A stretch of 64,000 bases of DNA from Galaxea fascicularis. Taxonomy: Eukaryota; Cnidaria; Anthozoa; Scleractinia; Euphylliidae. Shown in pieces: positions 21,500 through 33,307 of this stretch (position 1 is the first letter of the stretch; every line of letters starts with the position of its first letter). Location of the stretch: positions 17,972,226-18,036,225 of the forward strand of contig OX419341.1 of the NCBI GenBank assembly GCA_948470475.1, given 5' to 3'. The notes under the pieces were generated by a model. It was not told the DNA's origin. It ran no database searches and saw only the letters and a program-made list of their open reading frames with translations. Both the position numbers and the translations under genes were made by a program.

Positions 21500-24400
21500 G
21501 TTATCTCAATTTAAAGTTCCTTTTTAGCTCATGGATGACGTAGTCATGCCATGAGGTTTTGTTGTGGGTCTGAATTTCCCTCACTCACTCAGGGGATCAC
21601 TCATTCGTTCACTCACTCGATTCTGATTAATTTATTCATTAAACTTTCCCCTGGTCCCTCCCCTGGTAAGTATTGCTTTTGTCTCCATAGTCTTCTTGGT
21701 CCAACGTTTGCAAATTTCAGGGTGTAGTACAAAGGCGGAGAATTTTGCTCTGCAGATATTGTTTACGTGTTTAATGTTCATGGCGTCGATTTTTGGTTTC
21801 GATTTTCCAACTCAACAAAGGTCTATTTTGTTTAAGGATCAGTGATCAGATAAAGTTAATAAGATGAAGAACACGAGTTGCGAGAATTGAACTTTGAAAT
21901 CTTCAGAGCAGCGAAAATGAACTTCGAGATATCGCAAAAGCAACTATAAAGCTTATCACTGTGCGGCACCTGGGGCAGAAGTAATCGAGAATTTTTTGCC
22001 ACAATATGATGGAAGAAGGAAGAATGAAGAAAATCGGCAAAAAAAGGGAAACAGGATAAGGACTTTCTAGCCAAAAAACCGAATTCTGGCAAGCAAACGC
22101 ATTTGATTTATGAGCAACATATCGATTAAGCAGGTACGTAATGAAGTATTTTTGAAGACGCTCTTTTCATGGCGAACGCTCGATTGCAAATATGATCTTG
22201 TTTAGAAAGGCTATATCCCTTGGCTTAAACGATCAGTATAACACTTTGCCAACATTTGACAAACATAAGCACGCAATGCGTGCTTGAGCTATTTTGTGAA
22301 GAGTGGTAAAATGTTGATAGGATAGGGATAAGTCAGAAAATGGTTGAATGGTGAGTCATTTATCTGTGGCGCTTTTGGTTTTTGCTATGGCATCGGAGAA
22401 GAACGAGCAAACTGTTTTTCATTTGATTTTTGTTTAGTTTTCTTATTTCTAAGACTGATTTTGAGTTTGATTTGTACCAATGAAATAGTCATTCATCCTA
22501 CATTTTTTGAAACAAGAGTTTCATTAATTTCGCAAAAACCGATATGCAATATATTTTCTATTATTTGTTCACTTTCTTTCTCCGCACTTTCGCAAACACT
22601 ATATTCGTCCAGTCTCTCCAATTCCCAAAATGTACGTACACTTGCTGATACAGTTCCAGGACCATGTGAAGAAATATTTCCAAACAGACGAACTATGCAA
22701 CATACTACAATATATGAGACCACAAAAACCGAATCAACGTTGAATACAGTACTGATAATGAATATAGATATAATTTCCGTAACACTCAATTTCTGATTTT
22801 CAAGTGCTTTGTACTTTTTACTTCGGACAGCAAAAATAGCCCGACCTAAACAAACGCTCTTATTTTAGTGTTTGGGCCTTTTGCTGACAACGTCTGTGTA
22901 CAGTAAGCAGGTGAGCGTAACACCACGTTATATCCCGAAATAAGGGCAATATTAAACTTACCGACTCGAAAATAACCCACCAATTAATTCCAAAATAAGC
23001 TCCTCCGAATTAAGAGCGTCAACAGTTGTACAGTATTAAAAAACCCGATCAAAAGAGAAAAAACGGATCGAAATCCGCCAATAAGAAGAAGAGAAAATTG
23101 AAGTTGAGAAAAGTAACAAATAAAAAAACGGTTAATAGTGACCAATCATTGTAACAGAAAATAAACTCAATTAGATGTTGTTGTAAACAAGTTCAATTGA
23201 CCACGTGCAAATCTTGTGATTGATCAAAGCTCATGTTGGATGCACGTGACCGATCAAAGTCCGGAGTCGCCTTTAACCAACAGCGCTGCCTTATTCATGT
23301 GGGAATTAACCAACGAACTTGCTATTACCAAACGTATGCACGTGATAGATCAAAGTTGAAAATCGCATTTGATAAACAGGGCTGTACGTCTTGGTGCCTG
23401 TTTACACGTGAGAGACAAAAGTAATCCATTTGACAAATGAAATTGCTCACTATCTGAAATCACCATTTTCATTGTTTAACATAAAAACGGCTTCACTTCA
23501 AGGGGAACAAATATCCAGATTAAGGATTCCCTTCCATAGCATTTTTCTTCCGAACAAATATCACTTCTGATTAGATTAATATTTATAGTTTTCAAATCCG
23601 TCAAACATATGTTTATTTTCGTCACACAATGCTCTTCCAGTTTTAACAATCTTGTATTTCTCATTAAATTTCCTCTTGCACTGCTCGCAGGTTTGCTTTT
23701 TAAGTGAAGTAACCGCTTTGACATTGGGAAAGGACGAACGTGTCGCTCAAGGAAAAGAGACTTAACTCGATTTCAAAGACATTTCTGATCCCCGGTATGT
23801 CCACAGAACCCTTGCCGAACACTCGTATTCTCGCAGTAGCGATGACAATGGAACTACACACTGAGGAAGATATCGTTTCCAATAATTTTTTTTTTGAGTA
23901 ACATTTAGTCGCGATTTGGAATTATTTAATTCCGAGAATAATAGAACTTTTGCGAGGCTGCCAAGGAGGATTTAAAAACAACTTTTGATTGGCTTTTCAT
24001 TACACAGTAACTTAGCGCTGATTTGCTCTGTAGTAATTTTTACGTGGACTCCGGCTGATCTTTGCTAACAATGGGAAACGAATCTGCTGCTCGTTTCAGC
24101 AGACGTTCATTGGGGAGGAAAGATTGCGTGACGAACCAAAAGAGCGTCTGCGAAGGAGACTAAACACACGGTTGTTATAACCAACAAGCCGCGGCCGTAA
24201 ACTTCAAATACTTTCGTCCCCACCTTACTACCTTCATCATCCATCGAAACAGCACAACTCATACTTCATTCTAATCTGACGCCAGTATCTCACGCCTATT
24301 GTTGTCATTCACGCATGCGTTAAATATACAAACCCCTTTCTCCGGAAAGACTTCCATAATGGTGGTACCCCTTGGCGTGATAGTAATAAATACGTCACGC

Positions 24401-25060
24401 AACAGATGATGGATGACGCGTGACATTCCATGCTGATGTTCCTTTGAGCGTAAGTACCACGCATGTGTAACTTCAGTGCTGACCATCACTGACCACATGC
24501 TTTCAAAAACACCTTTAAAACAGGGAATTAGATTGGCCGCTGGTTGAAACAATGCCATCTAAAGAAACCTTTATTTCATTGGTTCAAGGCAGAACCATCC
24601 CACCACGGAAGAATTTCTTGAGCTTCATGCTGACATAGAGCGATTTTGTTTACACAAAATAGCTCAAAAACACAAGGACCACAAGCATGCAAATATTTTT
24701 CTCTGTGAGGATATAATTTGGTCTGACAAGCAGCTATAACAGCTAATCTGTTCGAACAACAAAATATTTGGAAAGTCAAGTTAATTGTAGCACAAAGCAT
24801 AAATAGATGGAGTTGAATATCTCACCTTACAAAGTAAAAGTTTTGTGCCGGACCCCGAATCGCTCAAAAACATTGTGACTGTAAAGCGTGACTAATTTCT
24901 CTCAGGACTTTCACAAAACATTGTGATGGTATCTCGCGTTCAGAATAGTCGGAAATTTTATTACGACCAAAAACGTTTATAAAACTAACTTGAAATGAGC
25001 CGTCGACAAGTAAAAAACTTTAACTTGCCTGTTACACTTCTTAACAAAGCGATCACATTT
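21500..25060. other. Gene-poor region with minor repeats
   Basis: No gene can be supported. A short actcactc run is at about 21585-21620. Three diverged copies of a unit of roughly 110 bp containing cacgtgannnatcaaag lie at about 23190-23425. At 24100-24170 a stretch resembles the end of a dispersed element (ggaggaaagattgcgtgacg and gcgaaggagacta). Open frames at 22344-22796 and 24271-24558 lack recognisable domains. Confidence 0.4.
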
Positions 25061-25061
25061 G

Positions 25062-25475
25062 AATGGTAATGGTAATGGAATTTATATACCGCATTTTCTA
25101 TGTTATATATATTCAAATGCGGTTTACATCATCCAACCCAACCTATGGAATCATGAAATAGCACAAAGACCAGACCAGCACACCGGGAACTCCATGCCCT
25201 ACTCTTTCCGATTAGTGTGTGGGGTCTTTAACGTCCTACAAGGTTATGAACATTGAAGTGTTGTGAGACGGGACCTCCGGTTTTATCGTCCTTATCCGAG
25301 AAGACTAGAAAGTCTAACAATTTGCAGATGTCATTACAAAGGTAGCACTTTCTCCTCAGTTATTTAAAGACCCTGAGTGTTCGTCCGGCCGGGGATTGAA
25401 CCCACGACCTCCCGCACGGTAGTCCGATGCTCAACCAACTGAGCCAACCGGTCGGCGGTCGGCGGTCGGCGGTCG
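25062..25475 (-). repeat. tRNA-headed SINE, minus strand
   Basis: The tRNA-like head (GGTTGGCTCAGTTGGTTGAG, B-box GGGTTCAATCCCC) is at about 25385-25460, behind a short (GGTCGGC)n run. The body with TCTAGTCTTCTCGGATAAGG matches the SINE at 1100-1476. The 3-prime part differs: it ends in GCGGTATATAAATTCCATTA and a (CCATTA)n tail. Confidence 0.8.
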
Positions 25476-26054
25476 GAATATTATTTTTATAGTCCGTGTA
25501 CAAATTTGCATATTTGTTTTCCATCGTCGGTTCAAATTGCGTCTGTCAATTTCGTCTATTGTAATGTTTCTGGCGCCTGTCAATCAACTACGTAATTTTA
25601 CGGAAAATATTAGCGCGTAAACGGTTCTTTTACCAAGAGGTGTGTCTGAAAAGGATGTGCTCCCACAAAACACAAACGAATGTACAGGTTTCTTGCACAT
25701 ATCTTTTTAGAAAATAAAGTTGTTGTAAATTCAAAGTATTGTTATGTTCCTCATCCATGAGCTGGCTCATGGGAGCCTTTGATTTCTTTTGAAGCCTCTT
25801 TTTTTATCTGTTTGACGATCTTTTGATTGATATAACAATTTATACGTATACCTTACTGGCGACCGACATGTGAATTAGGGGGTATGTAAATTTTGTACGG
25901 TTACCCGTTAAGCAGCTGTCAAGCCTGTATGGTGATGTTAAGGCCATTCTTACAATATTATTTCTATAACATACATACTAACTGAGCCATAATGTTTTTA
26001 GAATCGTATACCTTGTGCTACCACTCAGAATAATTCCTTTAGTTCCCTCGCGGA

Positions 26055-26325
26055 CCAGGAGAAGGGTTTGCGCAGTGGCGATGGCGCTCGTCTTCTTCTT
26101 ATGTGTCACGGGTTCGGCGCGGGGTCATAAGTGGGTTGGGTTTGTTGGTTCACTACTCTCCTCCAAGAGGTTTTTCTCCGGGTACTCGACTGGTTTTCCC
26201 CTCTATCCGAAAACCAACATTTTATTTCATTTGAGAATTGGAAAAAAAAGACTAGAATTGAAAGGCGCACTTGATAAATTACGTTGAATTTGCGCAGTAT
26301 AAATAAATATTTCTTATTATTTATT
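26055..26325 (+). repeat. tRNA-derived SINE, plus strand
   Basis: The head carries gcgcagtggcgatggcgctc and a degenerate B-box gtcacgggttcggc. The body (gtttgttggttcactactct, gaggtttttctccgggtact, ggttttcccctct) is shared with the SINE at 55370-55645. The tail is AT-rich. The long frame across it is a by-product of the repeat. Confidence 0.75.
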
Positions 26326-26983
26326 ACCGTTTTTGTTACATATCATTTCGTAGTCGAGGAACTTTCCCTTCTTACACTGCAATGCAGACTGCACAGAAAA
26401 CACGTGAAGGTGCCCTTTAAGATATCCCAAAGATTATACCGGTAGAATCCCTCTCTGTCATATTATATTTATGGCTTTGAAAACAGCAAATCCAAGGTCA
26501 CTGAATGTGTTGCCAAAAAATGGGTTAAGCTCGATGACTATCTTTTAACCAAGTACCCTAAGATAAAAATAAAATTGTAGTTTATGGGAATACTTTGTGA
26601 GAGGTCACCTCTGGCAACAAATAAAGAAATAAAATGCTTAACAAATAGTCCTTTTTAACCTCGTTTTTCCAATATTAGCTGACACGGTCTCACTGCCGAC
26701 TATTAATTCGTCTTTCTTATTTGTTCGCCTGGGTTGTCTTAAGTTCTTGTACTGCTACACTTAGTTGTTGAGTGGATACGTCACAGATGTGTCCCTTGCA
26801 AGTCAGGCGTCACTTTTCTATAAAGGTGGAGCTTACCATGATCGGACAACGTGTGAACTCAAAAACAAAACAAAACAAAACAAGACTGTACGTCGGTCAC
26901 TCTGTGAAACATAGTTCGTCATCATCACGACCAAGTCTGTAAAAAAAAAAAACCCACTGACAATCCGATCAATTTCTCGTCTC

Positions 26984-27239
26984 ACCACAGGCGGCCCAGA
27001 CGTTGTTTGTTTATTTACATACGTCACAGTATTGCGTTAGGTTTTGAGCCATTTAAGAGAATGTATGAAAATGGTTCAAAAATCGCTCTAAATTCAACTT
27101 GCAGTCAAGGATTTAAATAAAAGAAGCTTACCTTAGTCTGCATTTGTCTTATTTTGAAGGCTTTGTGGCAGCTGAGTCGTTCTAAAGTCGTTCTAAAGCC
27201 ATTTTGACGATTTAAACTTTTCCAAGTTTGCTTTCCAGA
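26984..27239 (+). repeat. Solo fragment of foldback arm
   Basis: Starts with ccacaggcggcccagacgtt and runs collinear with the outer part of the left arm at 19809-20050, ending at tttgctttccag. It matches the right arm better at several positions (for example gttttgagccatttaagaga). Confidence 0.8.
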
Positions 27240-28080
27240 AACGTTGCAGTCAACACTGCAAATTTTCCGTTCGATAATCTGGGTGGTTGTTTGCTTACCG
27301 GCCTGCTGTCTCTGTACATTATAAGTTTTCAACACAGAGTGACTGACAGTTTGAATAGCTCTTTACTAATTTTATATTCATGAAATGGAAACTTAATTAT
27401 TCGACCATGTAAGGGCTAAAAAAAAATATGTCGTGACCGCGTTTAATGAACACTTCGAAAATAGTTGGCACTACAATAAACGCAATAAATTCAGTGTAAC
27501 AAACGATTATCGAAATGTGATATGAAGCGTTTGCAACGTAATAAATTTTCAATGCGAAAGTAAAATAGTATTGAATTTGAAGAGAAAGATTTATTAATTT
27601 ACTTTAAATAAAACGCAACGTCTAAAATTAAACACATCTGTTTGTGTGAAAAACGCACTGAAATGGCAGAGTGGAACGTTCTATGCGCAACCATTTTCCC
27701 TTTCCCTTTGAACGACTATTGGAAGCTAAATGTCAGGCTCTGATTTAATTATTTCAGGGACTCCCAAGTTGAACTTGGACATCCCGAACACAAAAGTGAC
27801 CACATAAATGTCGTTTACGTAATGAGGCATGTTTGGTCTCTCACTGCTGGTGCGGTGAAATATAGAAGCGAAAACGAAGAATTTTTTTTTCCGTCCGGCC
27901 AACATAACTAGATATAAACATTTCGTTTAGCTGTTTTAATTCCCTGTCTTACCGCCGATGAATGATTGTGATGATCACAGCATGGATGAAGTACATTTTC
28001 GGCCCCTTAACAAGAACTGAATCTTGAACGTAAGCTGTTACCCATTGCTAGTCTCGCCTTCAAATAAAAGAGTACTCGCT
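27240..28080. other. Intergenic, nothing recognised
   Basis: AT-rich sequence with short frames only. Confidence 0.35.
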
Positions 28081-28082
28081 TA

Positions 28083-28083
28083 C

Positions 28084-28114
<31 letters not shown>

Positions 28115-28156
28115 TGTATGTATGTATGTGTGTATGTATGTATGTATGTATGTATC
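28083..28156. repeat. (TATG)n microsatellite flanked by a direct repeat
   Basis: About 18 TATG units with one TGTG variant. On both sides (about 28045-28082 and 28228-28266) stands the block agtctcgcc followed by aaataaaagagtactcgctt, so the tract lies between two copies of a dispersed repeat end. Confidence 0.85.
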
Positions 28157-28269
28157 ATTTCCTCTGATGTGACGTCTTCCCTTTTACAATAACCTGATCA
28201 GAACAATCTAGGCAGAACGCGAACAATTGCCAGTCTCGCCCTGAAATAAAAGAGTACTCGCTTGCTATT

Positions 28270-29170
28270 GATTGATTTTGTATTTGCATTATTTCATTTT
28301 ATGTTTTTTTTTCTTTTCTGGCAGGCCAGCGAAAACAGTGCATATGATATTTTTGGTAGTGAAGAAGGCATTTTCAGAGTGCTAAAAAAATACTTTCAAT
28401 CCCAATAAATATGAATAATACAAATCCCAAAAAATATAATTACCTCGATCTACAGCACCACGGTGAGTCAGTCCAGATCATACCCAAGACTTCATAAGAA
28501 GACCTAAACCTGTGTAGGACAGTATGATTCAGCTCAGATTTCCAGTCCAGGGGGAGCAGGTTCTTGTAAGTTGTGCAAAGTGCCAGCGCCAGACTTCGAA
28601 CAATATCAAATCTCTGATATCCATCAATCTCACCCATTCATGAAGACACGTGGGCGTTTCATTTGAGCGTTCATACGCCTTGACTTTTCCATGACTACCA
28701 CCTTTTCCAACTTTTACACTTTTTGCTTTTTAATAAAAAATTCTAAATTGATTAACTGCAAGATTGGGTTTTAGATCTGCTCCTTAACACTTCAATTTGT
28801 TCATTTGATCAGTTCCTTGGTTTGTTTGCGTCCATTAAAACGACTACTTTGATTTGGTTTTAGGACACTCAAGTGCCGGAAAATTGTATTATAGTCAGTA
28901 GAAGTCATTGTCTGGACAGGAACGAAACTAAACGCACGTGCTAAATATAGCTTTGAAAAACAACTGTGTTCTGCGACAGAATTACATTAAAAAGTTGACG
29001 TGCCATAAAACAGATCTGTCACTAAACAGTGTTATCGCCGACTCTGCAGTGTTGCAAACTCGATTGTATTTCCGTTTTGCAATTGCGTTCACAAATTTCG
29101 CTGTATGTGTATAACATCACCTAACAGACTCCTAAATTTACTGCCTAGTAAACTGTCTCCAAAAGGGTTC
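28270..29170. other. Intergenic, nothing recognised
   Basis: A minus-strand open frame at 28440-28637 ends at a possible donor, but its protein has no known motif. No other feature is seen. Confidence 0.35.
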
Positions 29171-29173
29171 TTT

Positions 29174-30145
29174 CTACAACTGATTGCAGCACACCATATT
29201 TTTGAGTGCCTTGCGATATCTCTCCAGTCGCCAAGCGTACACAAAGGGATCAAGCACGAACTTCAAAAACACAAGTTGGTTCAACACTTTCCCAGTCAAA
29301 ATCAGGTCTTGATCCCGTTGACAGTATATGCAGTACTCCTTGACATACCACACCACAGTGACGGGCAAAATCGGGATGGTTGTAACCAGAGTAAATAAGA
29401 ATATTATGACGCGTGTTCGCCTTTCCGTTCTATTGTTGCTCTTCCTCGCCCTAAAGCTCATTTCAATTCTTGGGTTATTGAACGAGCGAACTCTCTTCCT
29501 TTCTCGTCGCTTAGAAGCTTTGTACAGGCACATGTAAGCTAGGAGCAGGAGTAAAATAATCAGGGTCGTGTTTAGATGCAGATCAATTCGTAAAATCCAA
29601 GCGAGGGGTATTCTGGTGAATAGCAGCGAAGCGAATACAAGCTGATACATCCACATGCAAGCGATTAACATTTTAGCTCTTCTTAACGTCATCCATTTGC
29701 GGTGTTTTATAGGACGAGATAACGCGACAAAACTGTCTCACGAAAACGCGCAAACGCTAAATATCGAGACGTTCATTGTAACGATCGAAAACGCAGACAT
29801 GATTTTTCTCAGCGAAAGCAGCAGATCGTTTCTGTAATAAAGGGAGTAATACCTGTAGGCCAACAGCGGTTGTAAGACGCAGCCTGTGAGGAAGTTCGCT
29901 AGAGCCATGCTGAAGATAAAAAAGTTCGAAGGAGTACGGAGGAGCGTATTTGAATTTCGGCAAAACGTAAGCAGCAAAAATCCATTTCCCAGGAAGGTTA
30001 GCGGTGCTAGACAAGAGAAAAGAATGGCAGAAGGAAGAGGTATAATTAGGTAATGCTGAAGCATGGATTGCTCATGGTGATCTGATAAGGAGTTGTTTCC
30101 TGGTAGAGACGTCATGATCAGACAAATTCGAACCTCCAGAACCAC
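29174..30145 (-). pseudogene. Class A (rhodopsin-like) GPCR, single exon, with one in-frame TGA
   Basis: A continuous frame of 324 codons on the minus strand has the seven-helix pattern. TM1 has FLGNGFLLL, TM2 has FIFSMALANFLTG, and TM3 ends at SVCAFS. Then comes a TGA at 29738-29740, immediately followed in the same frame by DSFVALSRP where a DRY/DRF motif is expected. TM4-TM6 follow with a basic third loop (KRRERKR), and TM7 with FVLDPFVYAW, a DPxxY variant of NPxxY. The second Met at 30115 (MTSLPGNNSLS, glycosylation site) may be the true start. With the nonsense codon and the D-S-F change it is a pseudogene, a null allele or an assembly error; a functional receptor would need readthrough. 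The ligand class cannot be told. Confidence 0.8.
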
Positions 30146-30522
30146 TCCTTTTTGAGTTAACGTCTCGAGTTATCAATTCCACTAGAGTCAAAGTGCACTT
30201 TATCAGCATTGTGCAAACGAACACGCATTACTTTGATTCTTCCTCAAACACACTGCAGCAGCTGCATTTGTTTGCCCGAGTTTTCGAGTGCTCAAGATTG
30301 GCAGATCTTTTCACTCTATAGGACAGAACTTTTTCCATCGACAAAAGGGAAATTCGATGCTCCGAATTGTTTTTAGTGAATTTCAAATAAAGCCGAAGCA
30401 TTTAGTCTTCCGTGCACCTTGTATGGTCATTCCCAAAATTCGAACGGGGATAGAGGAGAGAAAAGGAAAGAGAACAGATAAATGAAATTGTAATAAATAA
30501 ATTCTCCGTTTTACCTGCTAAT

Positions 30523-30676
30523 GTCTGCGACAAAAAGCTTGAGACACATCTCACTCCCCCTGCCCTCCCACAATGTTTAAGGAAACTGCGAGAAACAAAC
30601 ATTGACAGGGAAGGGAGAGCAGCCTAAGGTACCAAATCTGTGTATTGTCTGCTGCTCAAGGAGTTTTGTCGCAGAC
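30523..30676. mobile_element. 154-bp hairpin MITE
   Basis: The ends GTCTGCGACAAAAAGCTTGAG and, on the other strand, GTCTGCGACAAAACTCCTTG are imperfect inverted repeats. Confidence 0.6.
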
Positions 30677-30814
30677 TGTTGCTTCCGTTGGGATTGTAAA
30701 GCGAACTTGACTGACTTGACTGTGAGCAATAACGATAACACATCACTGGTTAGAACACATTGTTCGTCCAATCAGCAAAATTAAGAAAACAAATTGGAAG
30801 CACAAGGTGCACAA

Positions 30815-31382
30815 TTAAGGTGGCTCAAAACAGTTCCCAGCACTTTCCTAGACGTAGATTTTGATGGGTCATTAATGCCGTTCTTTATCAGTTGATGTTA
30901 CAATCATGGTATCAAAAAACTGCCCAATCATTTGTGAATACGTTGGTATTATTTTCGTGACACTATAGATTACCATAGTAACACTGTGACCTGCTAAAAA
31001 CACCCTTAATTTCAGCTTTAAGCGCTAATATTTCAAAAACGGCACGGTCAAATTTTTGCTTATTATAGAATTTTGATAAGCAGGATGAGATGCAACTTTT
31101 GGCAAAGTTTAAATAAATTCCGTACATGGAGTTCAGAGCCACCTTAAATTTTCGAAAATTTAAGGTGGCTCTGAACTCCATGTACGGAATTTATTTATTT
31201 TTAGCGGGTCATAGTGTTGCTATGGTAACCTATAGTGTCACATAAATAATACCAACGTATTCACAAATGATTGGGCAGTTTTTTGATGCCATGATTATAG
31301 CATCAACTGATAAAGAGTGGTAACAATGACCCATCAAAATCTACGTCTTGGAAAGTGCTGGAAACTGTTTTGAGCCACCTTA
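30815..31382. mobile_element. Two head-to-head MITEs with TAAGGTGGCTC termini
   Basis: Left element 30815-31147 and right element 31161-31382 are reverse-complement relatives, each bounded by TTAAGGTGGCTC-type ends. The right one lacks about 90 bp of the interior. They meet at an 86-bp perfect palindrome (31111-31196, centre ttttcgaaaa). Confidence 0.8.
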
Positions 31383-31384
31383 AA

Positions 31385-33229
31385 TCTCTCTGAATCCGAG
31401 AAAACGGCACTGTATGTTTCTGGCTGCATGAGCTAAAAAGAGAAATAGGAAGACCAGGTGTGGTTGGTTTTAAAGAAATACTACTACGATGCTTCCCCCA
31501 AATGAGCCGAAAGGAAATGCAAACGATTGTACCAAAGTAACATTTTATTTTATACAATAAATGAGTTCAGTATTCGCACAATATAAAAAGGTTAGGTATT
31601 ACTGTTATCCTCGCGTGTGGCTTCTCCAATTTTGATACCAAGCTCAGTAAAAGTGTGGTCTAAAATTGGCACACGATTACAAGCACTAATCACAAATAAC
31701 TTACTTTTTATCTTTACAAACTATCTAGTCTCAAGGAAATCATAAAAAAGTTAAAAAAAGACAGACATCAGCTTCAAATCAATGAAGGTCAAACGACCAG
31801 TTCGAAGACAGCATTTGATTGGGCTGTAAATTGGAAATGTCAAGAGGTACCAGATGTTCGGACGGACATCAAGTACTGGACAACACTACAAGAGCCGAGA
31901 AGTCCTGTCCTGGTTACAAGTGGAGGAAAAGGCAGAGTTTTCGTCGATGGGCTCCCGGCGGTACGGTAGCAGTTGGCTTCGAAAGCCGTTGGTGCCCCTA
32001 CAACCTTTCGCAGCCAACTATTAACTTATCGATAGTCCATCGAAGAGAGCTGTTAGCTAATTATGATTCCACTGCAGTCCCTTTTTAGACAGACTCTATT
32101 TTATACCACGCTTCATCTTGTCACAAACCTCGTCTTAACCCTTAAACCCTAAGAGTGATCAGCAGCAAATTTCTCCTTGTCATACCAACGTCTTGTAAAA
32201 CGGAGTGGTCACAAGAATTAAGGACATGATCACAAAAGATTAATTTGCTTGATATTTTAACAATTTCTCCCCGCTACTTCTATTGGAAATATGTAAGGAC
32301 AACTAATGAGAATTAAAATTTTGATCTTAAGGTTTAGAGGGTTAACAGTTTAGCATTTCAACAGCTGAATTTTAATACTACATTCCACATTGTAACTCTC
32401 TTTTTTATCATTTTTGTGTTTTGACGAAATTCTATATTACACCACTATTGATTTGAAAATATTTCACTACAAAACCCAATAATGGTAATCAATCATAGTT
32501 AAATACTATATAATATCTAAAATGGAAATTACGTGAAACTCCCATAATTTTATTTATAACAATTTTACTATTGACTTATTCTTACAGCTGTATATTGATA
32601 CGTTGCATTTCTACGCAACTTAGGAATTCTTATGTAAGTTTGTGCTTCAACAAAGCAATACTTAAATCTTGGGATACTATTATCAAAATCTTGATTTTAG
32701 TTTCGCTTCAGTTAGCGGGACGAACTATTTTAGCGAGTCAAGACATGTAGTTAACGAAAGCGAACAGCGAGTTACTTTTAACCCTCAATCAAAACTGCTC
32801 AATTCAGAAGTTACATTTTAGAAACGCCTTCTAACCAAACAAAAATGAACGCATTCTTTATGGCTGTTTAACGACTTTGCAGTTTAACAACTCCGCAGTT
32901 TAGGAACATCTTGCTGCGAGAGCAAAATAATTGATACAAGGCCTAGGTTTTAATTAACAACGTACTGTTAAACTATACTCACTATGTGTATAGGATATCA
33001 CTCTCATTCTAGTGCCCGCATTTATGAAAAAGTCCTGAACCTTCACAAATAAAGATCACGTATTAATTCTATCGCATGCCCATCGAACCCTCTTAGGTTG
33101 CCAACTCTCTATTGCATTAAGCTAAGAAGAAAGCCGTGTTTACCTTGTGTAAAACTTAGTTATCTTACATTTTAACACCGACTTCAATAATTGTTTGGCT
33201 GCTTCTTTCTTATAAGCTGGTGCCAGTTT
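31385..33229. other. Region downstream of the phosphatase gene
   Basis: No gene is recognised. The part next to 33230 should be the 3-prime UTR of the minus-strand phosphatase; a minus-strand AATAAA near 32550 is one candidate signal among several. A plus-strand open frame of 89 codons at 31819-32088 has no known motif. Confidence 0.4.
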
Positions 33230-33307
33230 TCAAGGCTTGAAGTTTGCGTAGTCATCGAAGGCTGACAAGTACTCTTGGATTGCAAAGTGAATGAATCGAT
33301 ATTCCGC
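33230..33307 (-). CDS. PTPR last coding exon
   Basis: Encodes [20 protein letters not shown] and ANFKP, then TGA: the usual C-terminal helix of a D2 domain and a short tail. Confidence 0.9.
   Translation of the reverse strand, partial: AEYRFIHFAIQEYLSAFDDYANFKP

Noticed and set aside
22344..22796. 150-codon plus-strand frame overlapping a 98-codon minus-strand frame
   Set aside because: Neither translation shows a domain. The hydrophobic stretches follow from T-rich sequence.
24271..24558. 95-codon minus-strand frame
   Set aside because: No known motif, and the flanks look like dispersed repeats.
31819..32088. 89-codon plus-strand frame after the phosphatase gene
   Set aside because: No domain and no splice partner found; left as unassigned.
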